Assembly: GCA_000231825.2 (NCBI GenBank)
Contig: JH720321.1
Coordinates: 785,258 to 849,257, forward strand
Source of the DNA: Tetrahymena elliotti 4EA
Taxonomy: Eukaryota; Ciliophora; Oligohymenophorea; Hymenostomatida; Tetrahymenidae
Length of the DNA stretch: 64,000 nucleotides
Direction of reading: 5' to 3'
The position numbers and the translations under genes are program-made. The first letter of the stretch is position 1; each line of letters begins with the position of its first letter. A model generated the notes under the pieces. The model saw nothing but the letters and a program-made list of their open reading frames with translations. It searched no databases and was not told where the DNA came from. Of the stretch, positions 48,863-64,000 are shown one piece after another.

Positions 48863-51800
48863 TTTACCTCTTAAAATATCTGCTTTAATAATAAGTTTTC
48901 TTTATTTTTTAATTAATTTACTTGCTACTTCTCTTATTTAAACTAAAAGAATGTTAGTCCTTACAATTATTAATAAAATTAATATTTAAGTGAATAAAAA
49001 ACACTTAATTTTCATCAAATTAAATTCAAAATCTATAAAAAAAGGCTCAAAAATAATATTTGGATTGGAATATTTTCTGATAAAATTTTTAAATCTAATT
49101 GAATATCTACAATAATTTATTTAGTTAATAAAATTCTAAGTGTGTCTCTCACTTTTAATTTTTAAAACAGTTTTTAATATTAAAAAACTAGAATTCGAAT
49201 GTATTATTTATTATAAATATTTGACTTAAAATGCAGATTTTTTATAGAGATGATGCAACTAAAATAGAATAATTAATGCTTGTTTTGTGATGTCGAAGAA
49301 GAGAGGAGTTGTAGATATTTAAAGTGAAATTATTTTTTTTTATTAAAAATCTTGAAATTATTGTACATAAATAAGCAGAAGTATTAGTTGATGCGTAATA
49401 AATTGAACTCATTTGAAATTGAAAAACAAAATTAAAATAATATATGTATTTTATTTGAAATTTGAAATTAAAATATAGACAAAATAATTAGTAGAAATAA
49501 AAAATTATAAAAAAAAAGATTTCATGAAAATATATTTAATAAATAATTCAAGTATTTAACAAAAACAATCTTAAAATCTATTAATTTATGCATGTAAGAT
49601 ATTAACTAGACTTTGAAGTGAATTAGATCTGAATAATAATTGATTATTCTCAATACTGAACAGATTGATTTTATTTATTATTTGAAATAAATAGACTTTC
49701 ATTTAAAATATTATGTTAAATTTTAATTACTGCAAACTATTCTTTAGAATTTATAAAGACAGATAAATTCTGAGAGTTAATAATTTTAATTTTTAAATTT
49801 TCTACATTGTTGGATACAAAAGGATTTCACGTGTATTCTTATTGTTTACTAATTAATTTTATTTCTGTATTCTTACTTTAACTAATCATTCTATTAATTT
49901 ATTTATTCGCTATTGTAATTATATATGTTTAAATGCGCACTCTTTTAAAAGATTTAAATTAATTAATCTTCTCTCTGACTCGTGTCTGGTCTGTTTAGAA
50001 AAAAATTTTTAATGTTTTTGAGGATGTAATTCATCAGAAGATATTGAAATTAATATTATGCTTACATGAGCATTTTTTACAATCAAAAATTAAATTTTCT
50101 TACATTTGGCGAGCTAAAAATCAACCAAAAAAAAAGAAAGAATTGCACTGATTGAAAGTAAAATATAATTTTGTTAATTAGAAAAATAGAATATTAAAAG
50201 CAATGCGATGAAATTGAATTGAGAATTAAATTGATTCTAGAATATTTAATAAGTTGAATGAGATATTTACACATAAAAGTGAGATATATTTACAAATAAA
50301 TAAATGAATAAATTATAAGTAGTATGTTGATTATTTGATTAAGTAATTAATTGGTAGTATTTTAGTATATTATTAATATTGTTGAGTAGTTTAGTAGTAT
50401 TTTGGTAAGTTGTTTAATAGATTGATATTTAAAAATGGAATGAATTGAGATGAAGGATTTATTCATTTGATAATAATTATTATTAAAATCTTAAATATTG
50501 CGCAGTTAATAGAAATGAATCAGTTTAAGAAGACTAAGTGTGATACATGATTTTGCATATTATTTTGCTTGATTGATTGCTTTATTTTATGTGAGTCTTA
50601 CTATTTTAGAGGCTATTAAGCTATTATTTTACTATAGCTAATTTAATTTGAAATCTGCCTAAGATATAATAGCTAATTGACAATATAGTATGCAAAATGC
50701 AGTGCATGTACTTCAATTCTTCTTTGCTGTTCTTTATTCTATTCAAGCACAATTCATATTGAAAGAATCTTGGATTCTTTATCAATATGTTATTAAGATC
50801 TAAATAATTTATTATTATTTCTGAATATCACTTTCAAATACGCTTCAGTTTTCTTTTATCCTTATCTAATTATTTTTAAAGATATTTTTGACAAATGAGA
50901 GGAGATTTTTAAAGTTTCGAATACAAGCCAAAACCCAATTTTTTTCATCTCAATTTTAAATTTTGTTAGAGTTTGTTAGTAGGAAAGAACTTTAAGATAT
51001 GATTTTATTAGTCATTTATCAAGATTAGCTTTAAATTCAATTAAAACAATTTTGAGCTTTTGAAGAAGCTAAGTTTTTCAATATTATCCTCATTTTAATG
51101 GTTTTTAAGAAATTAGAGGTTTATATACAGGTGAATTCCCTTTTAGATTTATTTTATGAACAATTTTATTCATGCTTAGATGTTGCTTTATTTTGAATTT
51201 GAATTTCATATTATTTAGTTGAAATTTAAAGAAGCCATTTGCTTTTATTTGTTTTCTTTTTTATTTGTATTTTGAATAATTTAATTATTAATTTCAGTCG
51301 GCTAATATTCCTAAATTTAAATAAAAGTGCTTTTTTTCTTAATGGACTTTTCTTGATTTTTTTCCAAAACAAATCACGTCTACTTCAAAATTTATGTAAT
51401 CTGGCTCTCTATATTAAAAAAAGAAATTTAAGATAAGAAATGATCGTAATTTACTAAGCGCAAGTGAATTTTAAGGCAATGCAAAAAATTAAATGTATTC
51501 AATATTCTAAGAAAAATTGAAGAAAAATTTGTAATAATCATTAATTTTATTAAGATTACCTTTAAAATGATAGAGATATTGAGTCCTTTACAAAAAATGT
51601 AAAAAAATTTTATCAGAAATTACATCTCGTTTATATAGTTTAAAGATATAAGCATAAATTAGAAAAGAATAGAGTATTCCTTTTTACTTTTTTGCAAAAA
51701 TGATATTAAAAATTTTATTCAAATTTAAGTGGAAAAATAAATGTTGTTAATTTTGTTGAACAAAATAAAGTTACCTTTTACCTTCTTAATCAAATTAATT

Positions 51801-53240
51801 AAAATCTTTAAATATTCTAGAAAATATAACACGCGTTATGCATTTACAAATATTTCAGTATATGTTATAAACTATTTTATCTTCTTGAACCAATTTTTAA
51901 TCAAGCATATGAAATTTCTGCTTCTATTCTGAATGTAGACAACCCTATAGAAAAAATCACAGTAATATTCTCAATTATTTAAATCTAAATAGAAATCTAT
52001 TTTATTAAGTGCCCTCTCTCAAAAGAAAAATTAATATTCTTAGAAATTTGAAAGTTAATACATATCAAATATGCAAGCGTAATTGAGAATTTAATCTGAT
52101 AGTAAAAGAAATTCTGAAATTGAATTCTTATTCAGCTATTTAAATCTCCAAAACTTGATAAATGAAATTACTTAGGATTATTTTTAAAACTAAGAACAAA
52201 AGTCTATTTTATTTGAATCTTAAAAATTCAATGAACTTTAATAATAGAGTTTAATTATAAATAAACAATTATAAGTTAAAGCTCACAATTTAATTTTGTT
52301 GAGAGTTTCTAAATATTTATTTCTAAATATTTAAATTTCCCAAAAAAATATTTTATCAAGTGAAAAACAATATTTTTTCACTTTTTTAAGTTAAATTTTA
52401 GTGAAAAATGCAATTTAAGATTTAATTAGATAAATTATTTTATTTTTTTTAACTTTTTTATCTTTCTCTTAAATCATATGTGTAAATAAAAACCTAAATA
52501 ATGTATTTAAAATGATTAGTCCATAAAATATTTCAAACTAGCTGAAATATTGAAAGATGTCAATAAAGTAAAATATTAACCTTCAAATATAAAGTACTAT
52601 CTATATTACAATCAAACGCTTAAATTTTAGATCGAAATTATCAGAAATCACACAGATATATTTTTATTTACAATGCTAATTCTATTGGTTGAATATTCAC
52701 ATGAAAGTCACAAGAAATTAATAAAAATTTTCTTGCAAATTAATTAAAAAAGAAGCTAACTGTAAGTCTTAATTTATCTGATAACTAGTATTTAAAACGT
52801 TTTATTTAAATAAATCAAAATTCATATTAACTAACAAAGCAATTTGTTAAATAAAAAGAGGCAAGAAATCTAACTCAAGAGAGCCTTTTTCTGTGCTTAA
52901 ATTATAACTTAAAAACATGTTTTTCTTAGAATTTATATTAGTTAGGGAATCACTTACCAACAATTTTAAAAGAAAAGAAAGGTCATACAAAATAATTAAT
53001 AAATTTGCTGATTATCTTTTGAATAGAAATTTAATTATTTCTATCGAGAAAATTCTTAATTTTGTAAACACATGATTTATTTAAAAACATCTTAGTGTGC
53101 TTTATATTTTTTAAACAGTCTGATTTATTTGTTAAAATTCTTTTTTTTTTTATTTGCAGAGGTGAATAATATTTTTTTTATCTTTATCATAAATTATTTT
53201 TAAACATTCTAATTTCCTAAATTTATTTTTATAAATACAA
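48863..53240. other. 4.4-kb gene-poor stretch
   Basis: No sustained reading frame with ciliate code, no splice-linked exons, no RNA gene and no similarity to other parts of the window were recognised. Standard-code frames at 51239-51436 and 51741-51932 are low-complexity and show no family features. Short runs such as the tagtag-rich stretch near 50340-50410 are the only local texture. It may hold decayed GST copies, long untranslated regions or a non-coding gene that cannot be seen by eye. Confidence 0.5.
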
Positions 53241-55490
53241 TTTTAATTTGCCCTCTTACAAAATAAATTTAATAAATAATCCATACATACAGGTTTGGGT
53301 TAAATTTTACTACTTATATTTTTTTAACTAATAAGAATAAGACTATTTAAATAAGATTTTGGATTAAATTAATATATTAAAATATTACATATTATTTCTT
53401 TTAAGCTTAGATAAATATTAACTAACATTAAAATTCATAAAAACAAATTGAATACTCAAAGAATTTGTAGACAGAAAAAAATAAACTAAAGAATAAATAT
53501 TATTTGTCCTTTACAAAAAAATAATAATGTTGTATTAAAGAATTCTAAAATTTTTATGATTTATTTTAAGAATAAAATATTGGTATTAAATTAATTAATT
53601 AAGATTTCATAATGTAAAAAGAAATTAATTAATCTGTGTTGAAATAAAAGTAGTTAGATAGATAGTGCTTAAAGTTTTAAGATAAAAAAACTAAAGGATA
53701 ACATAAAGCATCAAAATAAAAAGATAAATACATTTCTATTAAAATTATTCTTTCAATTTGATTCAAGTCCTGACCACTAAGCATACAATTTATGGAAGAA
53801 ATACTTATCATAAGAATGAGGAGTTCCTACATATTACTTAATACCATCAATACTTTCAAATCTCTTTACATAATCAGTCAAAGTTTAGGATTTAGATTGA
53901 GGATACAATGAAAACAAAAGAATTAATGTATCATAGAATAAAAAGTCAGAGTAAGTCAAGGTACCAAGAAGGAATTCTTTTTGTCCTAGGAACTAAACTA
54001 CTTTCTATAAAAAAAAATTGAAATATGATTTAAAAAATTTGAATAAATTACATTTAATAAAGTAGAAATATTGGTTTCAAAGTAATTTTATCTCAAATTT
54101 TTGAAGTCAGGGTTAAAGCAAAGTCTCACAATTTAAGTTTTGATATCACCAACAACACCATTAATTTCCAGAACTCTAATTTCTCTTTCGTTATAAGAAC
54201 CATCTACATTTTGTCCTATTAAGTCATATCTTTTATTTTTTTTGATAAGATAGATAGGAATAGCTGTTGATTAAACTATCTTAACATCACCGTCTATTAA
54301 ATAGGGTAAGTTAGGAAAACTAATCCCTAAGTTTTGTTTATCTTAGTCTACCCATTCCTTATTATCAAATTAGTATAATTTGTCTGTGAAGGGAACTTTT
54401 AAATAAGATAGCAATAGACGAATAGGTTCTGCTAATCCTCTAATATCCCAATAACCTAGAGTAGTATTAATAGCCATTATTTATTTTAAGTTTTACTTAT
54501 TTAATTTGGTTCTAGCAATTAAATGATTCAATTTTATTATTTCTTAAATTTTTAACCATCTTATTAGAAATTTTTAAATGACTTCAAAGAATATCTAAAG
54601 AATATTAGAAATAGTCTGGAAGCTAAATAGAAAAATACATTTGATTCTACTTTACTCTTCATATATTTATTAAAAAACTAAATTTGTTTCCAAATCTTTC
54701 CAAATTGTAAAGCAATAAAAACATAATAGAAAAATAAATTTAAGAATTTATGTTGTAGGCTCAATCCTATATTTTTCTTTAGATTATAATACTTATATAT
54801 TTTTTATTATATTCAAATAATGACACAATAAAAAAGATCATTCTATTTAACATTTTAAAAATTTTAGATTTGTTGTTTTTAGGTGTTTTTTGTATTTTGA
54901 AGTAAAAAATAAAAAAATTAAAATAATTATTAAAAAAGAGTTAGATAGAAACCTTAAATAATTATTCAAAACTTATGTGATCATCCATGAAATATTTTAT
55001 GAGTATTTTTTCATTCTGAATAGAGTTTTTTTAGGATTAAAGTTAACGGGTATTAATTCCAAAGAAGAGAAAATGTAAATTTTTGAAATAGTAATACAAG
55101 AAAAATAGATTTAAAAAATAAAAGATAGCTAATAAAATAAAAAATTTGCTGTGAATATTATCATTCATTATGTGATTTAATTTTTTTATTAAGTTAAATT
55201 AGGAGTAAAATAAATGATGTTTGTTATTAATTCAAAAAAAAGTAATTCCAAAATTATATTTAAAGTTTAAGATGATGATATTGATGTTGTTAAAAAGTCT
55301 TAGATTTATTTACTTTTAAAAATAGCTTTTTGATGTTTAATTTTTCAAAAACATTATCTATGTTGGAATTAATAGGTTTTTGTTCGAAAAGAAAATAAAA
55401 AGATCAATATAGAAAAATTAGATAATATCAGATTTAAGAGGTTTACAGATTACAATTAAAACTCTCTAGAACATTTATAGAAGAAATAGT
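53240..55490. repeat. segmental duplication, unit 1 (carries GST copy 3)
   Basis: This unit matches 55830-58015 over coding and non-coding sequence. The GST start codons are 2578 bp apart (54477 and 57055). Flanking anchors recur too: the tattatctatgttggaattaata-type block near 55349 and 57866, and the gaacatttatagaagaaa block near 55468 and 57996. Non-coding parts have small indels, so the duplication is recent but not brand new. Confidence 0.85.
53753..54477 (-). CDS. glutathione S-transferase, mu-like, copy 3 (225 aa)
   Basis: Two exons: 54477-54052 and 54004-53753, 47-nt intron. The start LGYWDIRGLAEPIRLLL is the most typical mu-class opening of the four, with Tyr at residue 9; NLPYLIDGDVKIVQSTAI makes up the glutathione-binding loop and EFLLGTLTYSDFLFYD the start of the C-terminal helical domain. 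It is nearly identical to copy 4, with scattered substitutions and a slightly longer C-terminus (SGLESN against AGLE). Here the binding loop has Val-Gln-Ser where copy 4 has Thr-Gln-Ser. The gene sits in a duplicated block, so both copies probably share regulation. Confidence 0.95.
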
Positions 55491-56336
55491 ATAAAAAGAT
55501 TTAATTTTATTTAAAATATTAGGTGCTTTAAAATTTATGAGTAATTCCAAAAAATATAAATTTAAAAAAACAATTAAAAAACTCAAATTACTGATTTTAA
55601 AATAGTTTTCAATTAAAATTTTCTTATGATCAACCAAAAATATTTTCAACTTTTTTGATTCAAAAACCTTTAATGATTTGAAATGTTTATTTTATATCAA
55701 TAAATAAATAATTAAACAATTTCAAAATATTTTTTTATTAAAGAAAAAGTAAAAATTAAAATTAAAAAAATAATAATTAAGGAAAAATATAATGAGATTA
55801 TTTTCTGACCGTTTTTATGTACCCATACTTTTTTTATTCACATATTTTATTAGCCTTCTAACAAAATAAATTCAGTAAATAATTCATATGGGTTTGAGTT
55901 AAATTCTAATACTTATTAATAATATGACTATTTAAATCAGTTTAGAATTAAATTAATAAATATTTAATTTCTTTTAAGCTTAGATGAATATTAACTAATA
56001 TTAAAAACATGATTATAAATTTAATGTTAAAAGAGTTTGTTGACAGAAAAAAAAATAGTTAATTAAAACCAAAGATTAAATATTTTTATTTGTCTTTCAT
56101 AAATATATAATAATGTTGTATTAAAGAATTCTAAAGTTTGTATGATTTATCTTGAGAATATGATATTGTATAATTAATCAATTAATTAAGGTTTCTTTAT
56201 GTAAAAAGAAATTGATTGCTCTTAATTTAAATAAAAAATAATTAGATAGATAGTGCTTAAATTTTTAAGATAAAAAGACTAAGGGATAACATAAATCATA
56301 AAAATAAAATGATAAATACATTTCTATTAAAATTAT
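54478..56336. other. intergenic within the GST duplication, no gene seen
   Basis: Most of this spacer belongs to the duplicated block. A short minus-strand frame at 55443-55649 shows no family features and is not preserved in the second unit. No gene supported. Confidence 0.6.
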
Positions 56337-58015
56337 TCATTCAAGTCCAGCCCATTAAACATATTATTTAAGGAAGAAATATTTATCAGAAGAATGAGGA
56401 ATTGCAACATATTACTTAATACCATCAATACTTTCAAATCTTTTTACATAATCAGTCAAAACTTAAGATTTAGATTGAGGAAATAGTTAAAACAAAAGAA
56501 TTAATGTATCATATAATAAAAAGTCAGAGTAAGTCAAGGTACCAAGAAGGAATTCTTTTTGCCCTAGGAACTAAATTATTCTCTATAAAAAAAAATTGAA
56601 ATATAATTTAAAAAATAGGAATAAATTACAGTTAACAAAGTAGAAATGTTGGTTTCAAAGTAGGTTTATCTTAAATTTTTGAAGTCAGGGTTAACAATAA
56701 GTCTAATAACTTAAGTTTTGATATCACCAACAACACCACTCATTTCAAGTACTCTAATTTCTCTTTCATTATAAGAACCATCTACATTTTATCCTATTAA
56801 ATCATGTCTTTTATATTTTTTGATAAGATATATAGGAATAGCACCTGATTAAGTTAGCTTAAGATCACCATCTATTAAATATGGTAAGTTAGGAAAACTA
56901 ACCCCTAAGTTTGGTTTATCTTAATCTGCCCATTCCTTATTATCAGTTTGATATTTTTTGTCTGTGAAGGGAACTTTTAAATATGATAGCAATAGACGAA
57001 TAGGTTCTGCTAATCCTCTAATATCCCAATAACCTAGAGTAATATTAGTAGCCATTATATATTTATGTTTTACTTTTTTAATTTGATTCTAGTTATTATG
57101 TTTATATTTTAATGTTTCTTCAATTTTTGAGAATCTTTTTAGAAATTTTAAATCACCTCTAAGAAATATTAGAACTAATCTGGAAGATAAATAGAAAAAT
57201 AAAATTCATTCGATATTAATGTTCTTCTTTTGATTAAAATACTAAATTGGTTTCCAAATCTTTCCAAGTCCTAAAACAATAAAAGACAACAAAGAAATAT
57301 CAATTTAGGAATTTATTTTATTGATGCAATTATACCTCTTTCTTTAGATTATAATAATAATATTATTTTTATCATATTCAAATCATGATACAATAAAAAA
57401 AACCATTCTATTTATTATTTTAAAAATGTGATGTATTTTCTAGCTAGGTGTTTTTTTATATTATCAACTTAAAAAATGATATAAAATAATTATTGAATAA
57501 GAGTTATATCATAAAAAACTTATGTGGTCATCCATGAAATATTTTATGAATATTTTTTCATTTATAATATCATTTATTTAGGACAATAGTGAATAGAAAT
57601 TCTTTACTAAAAGAAAATGTAAATGTTTGAAATAGGAATAGAAGAAGTAGATTTGACAAATAAAATATCTTACAAAATAAAAAATTTATTAATATGAATA
57701 TTATAATTCTGCATTTTAATTCTTTTATTAAATCAAATTAGTTGTAAAATAAACAATTTTTATTACTAATTTAAAAAAAGTAATTGAAAAATTATATATT
57801 AAGTTTAAGATGACGATTAAAAAGTATGATTTTGTTTACTTGTTTTAAGATATTTATTTTTTCAAAAATATTATCTATGTTGGAATTAATAAGTTTTTTT
57901 TCCAATAGAAAATAAAAAGATTAATATATAAAAACTGGGTAGCCCCAGATTAGATCAGATTTAAGGGGATTATTAATTTACAATTAAATTTCTCTCGAAC
58001 ATTTATAGAAGAAAA
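55830..58015. repeat. segmental duplication, unit 2 (carries GST copy 4)
   Basis: Second copy of the block at 53240-55490, same orientation, containing GST copy 4 and its flanks. Similarity fades near 58015. Limits are approximate. Confidence 0.85.
56337..57055 (-). CDS. glutathione S-transferase, mu-like, copy 4 (223 aa)
   Basis: Two exons: 57055-56630 and 56582-56337, 47-nt intron with a donor identical to copy 3 (GTAATTTATTC). The start LGYWDIRGLAEPIRLLL and the loop NLPYLIDGDLKLTQSGAI are intact, as is EFLLGTLTYSDFLLYD. Exon 1 has the same length as in copy 3 (426 nt). Differences from copy 3 are mainly single amino acids; both frames are fully preserved, so both genes appear functional. 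It is the most upstream GST of the array and is followed, after 1.6 kb, by an ABCC-type transporter gene in the same orientation. Confidence 0.95.
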
Positions 58016-58680
58016 GGACAAATTTTATGTAATTTTTTTTATTTAAAACTTATTTTTTTAACTTAAAAAATATCTTTCCCTAAAATTTTACATCATTTGA
58101 TTTTTTTTATCCTCCTTAGAAATAATATTGAATGTATGTTTATCTGTCAATTTTCATTATCCTTTTAAGATACCATATTTTCCTTAAATACAAAAACTTT
58201 AGAGAGAGTGTTCAGTTATATTTGAGTAAAAAAAAAACGAAAAACTAAAATGCTTCATAAAATGTTTTATATTAAAATTTTGTTTTGTTTGACCAAAAAA
58301 TATTTTGGTCTTTCTTTCTATGATATATTAATTTTTTTAATATAATTTTCTTTTAAAAGGAAATAATCTTAAAAAAGAATTTGATTCATTTGGGAATGCA
58401 AATTTAAAGATTTTAGAATGCATAACTTTAGAAAAATTAATATATTTTTTTCTCAAAAAATATTTTGTACTAAAAAAATTGTTGACATATTTAAATATAA
58501 TGATGGACATTAATTAATTAAGTAGGACAAATAGCATGCTTAAAAAGACTACCATAGTATTAAGGCAAAACTAAATAATTTTTAATATAAAGAATAAAAA
58601 AAATTGATTAAAGGGAAATTGATATAAAGTAATATTAATAATGATAGATATTTCAACATAAAATATAATAATATATTTAT
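57056..58680. other. intergenic, no gene seen
   Basis: Upstream region of GST copy 4 (part of the duplicated block to about 58015), then AT-rich spacer to the stop of the ABC transporter gene. No gene recognised. Confidence 0.6.
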
Positions 58681-63021
<4,341 letters not shown>

Positions 63022-63881
63022 TATTAATATTTTTTAACCTAAAATTAAAAATTTGATTTGTTATTGTAGATCTAATTCCTATTTAATAAGCCTCTTTCTT
63101 TTTTTTATAATTGTTTACAATTTAGAAATATATTTCAGGCTATTAAAATTTAGATATCTATCTAAAACAGTAAAAATACTAAAAGAATTTTGATCATCCA
63201 AAACAATCAAATAAATTTATAAATAATATCTTCCATAAACTTTAAACTGATTTACTTAATAATAAATTACAAAAAATTATTGAGTCTAATGCTAAAACCC
63301 TTTTATAAATCTTCTATTTTTTCTGTATGATGTATAAAAATCTTTTCTAAAAGGAACATTCTCAAACTCTAAAATTTTGAATTTTTTTGTGTTAAAAAAG
63401 GATGGGTCGCACTTAATTTTTATCCACAATTTATGATTAAAAAATTATTCAGAATCAACCCAAAAAATGTTTTAATAACATTTTCTTCTCCTATTACCCT
63501 CATTTTTCTTGTTTCGAAAAATAGAATTGCAAATTAATACTTAAAAACTAAAAAATAGCTATTTAATGATTTTAGATATCAAAATGTAAATTGATAGAAT
63601 TTATTAGGTAAAAAAAAACAAAGCGAACATTGATAGATACATATTAAATTTACACAAATTTTTCTTTTTCAAATTTACAGTTTACTTAATTTCTTTTTGA
63701 AATTCAGATAATGGCTTTTGACTTTTATAAAATTTTACTCACTATTCTTATTTACACAATCCTATGTAATGTCATTTTATACATAAATCATACAAAATAA
63801 AATGGTATTTTTAGAAAGTTTCAGTTTAAAAGATTTCAATTAATAGTATATTTTAATTTTCTAATATATTTTATCTGTTTT
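63022..63881. other. spacer between tandem ABC transporter genes
   Basis: About 860 nt, AT-rich; should include the promoter of the complete transporter gene and the 3' region of the next. No motif assigned. Confidence 0.6.
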
Positions 63882-64000
63882 TCATTTATTTTTATTATCT
63901 AAATATGCTTATTTTGAAATCTCAAATATCTTTTCTGCATTTTAATTTCCAGTATGAAGAACCATTTAAGAAAATAGAGTAGATCTATTTGTTATAATCG
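63882..64000 (-). CDS. ABC transporter, C-terminal end of a second tandem copy (continues outside window)
   Basis: The minus strand from the window edge to TGA 63882-63884 encodes a tail closely matching the end of the adjacent ABCC protein: QMVLHTGNQNAEKIFEISKQ here against QMVLHTGPKNAEQIFEISKQ there. Only about 39 codons are present, so domains cannot be checked. It shows that the transporter gene is at least duplicated in tandem and same orientation. Confidence 0.9.

Noticed and set aside
48863..53240. Small standard-code frames as genes
   Set aside because: Composition follows the AT-rich background; no conserved motif, no splice-linked extension under the ciliate code.

Overview
The window is macronuclear-type DNA of a Tetrahymena-like ciliate. 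It is very AT-rich, and genes only read through when TAA and TAG are taken as glutamine and TGA is the sole stop. With that rule, and with short GT...AG introns (mostly 43-70 nt), ten intron-containing gene models close with an exact multiple of three. The standard-code open frames are mostly fragments or antisense shadows. Introns of this size argue against Paramecium (about 20-33 nt).

Layout. 1-5042: the 3' part of an alpha-adaptin (AP-2) gene and a divergent EF-1-alpha-type GTPase. 5743-13553: a 1606-residue coiled-coil protein and a four-helix membrane protein. 15230-24720: an ADP/ATP carrier gene flanked by two decayed relics of the same gene, a 16-exon leucine-rich-repeat gene and an eight-exon kelch gene. 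25017-29036: two tandem kynurenine-type aminotransferases with the same five introns. 30874-35587: a long tubulin tyrosine ligase-like enzyme. 36420-44290: two tandem coiled-coil proteins with a shared C-terminal domain resembling the ADP-ribosyltransferase fold, plus a decayed third fragment. 45214-46671: a polytopic membrane protein. 47076-57055: four mu-like glutathione S-transferases, the last two inside a duplicated block of about 2.2 kb. 58681-64000: an ABCC-type transporter and the 3' end of a second one that leaves the window.

The theme is local tandem duplication at several ages: the carrier and its relics, the aminotransferases, the coiled-coil/ART-like pair and relic, the GSTs and the ABC transporters. 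GSTs next to ABCC transporters (a family that exports glutathione conjugates), with aminotransferases of a family that can cleave cysteine S-conjugates about 20 kb away, suggest a xenobiotic-handling neighbourhood; this is inference from family identity.

Most notable: the LRR gene, in which most repeats sit on their own 90-nt exon in the same phase, and the tandem coiled-coil/ART-like proteins. Three single-base frame breaks (about 1420-1435, 37911 and 38880) lie in otherwise good coding sequence and need read-level checking. No tRNA, rRNA, CRISPR array, telomeric repeat or transposase was recognised.
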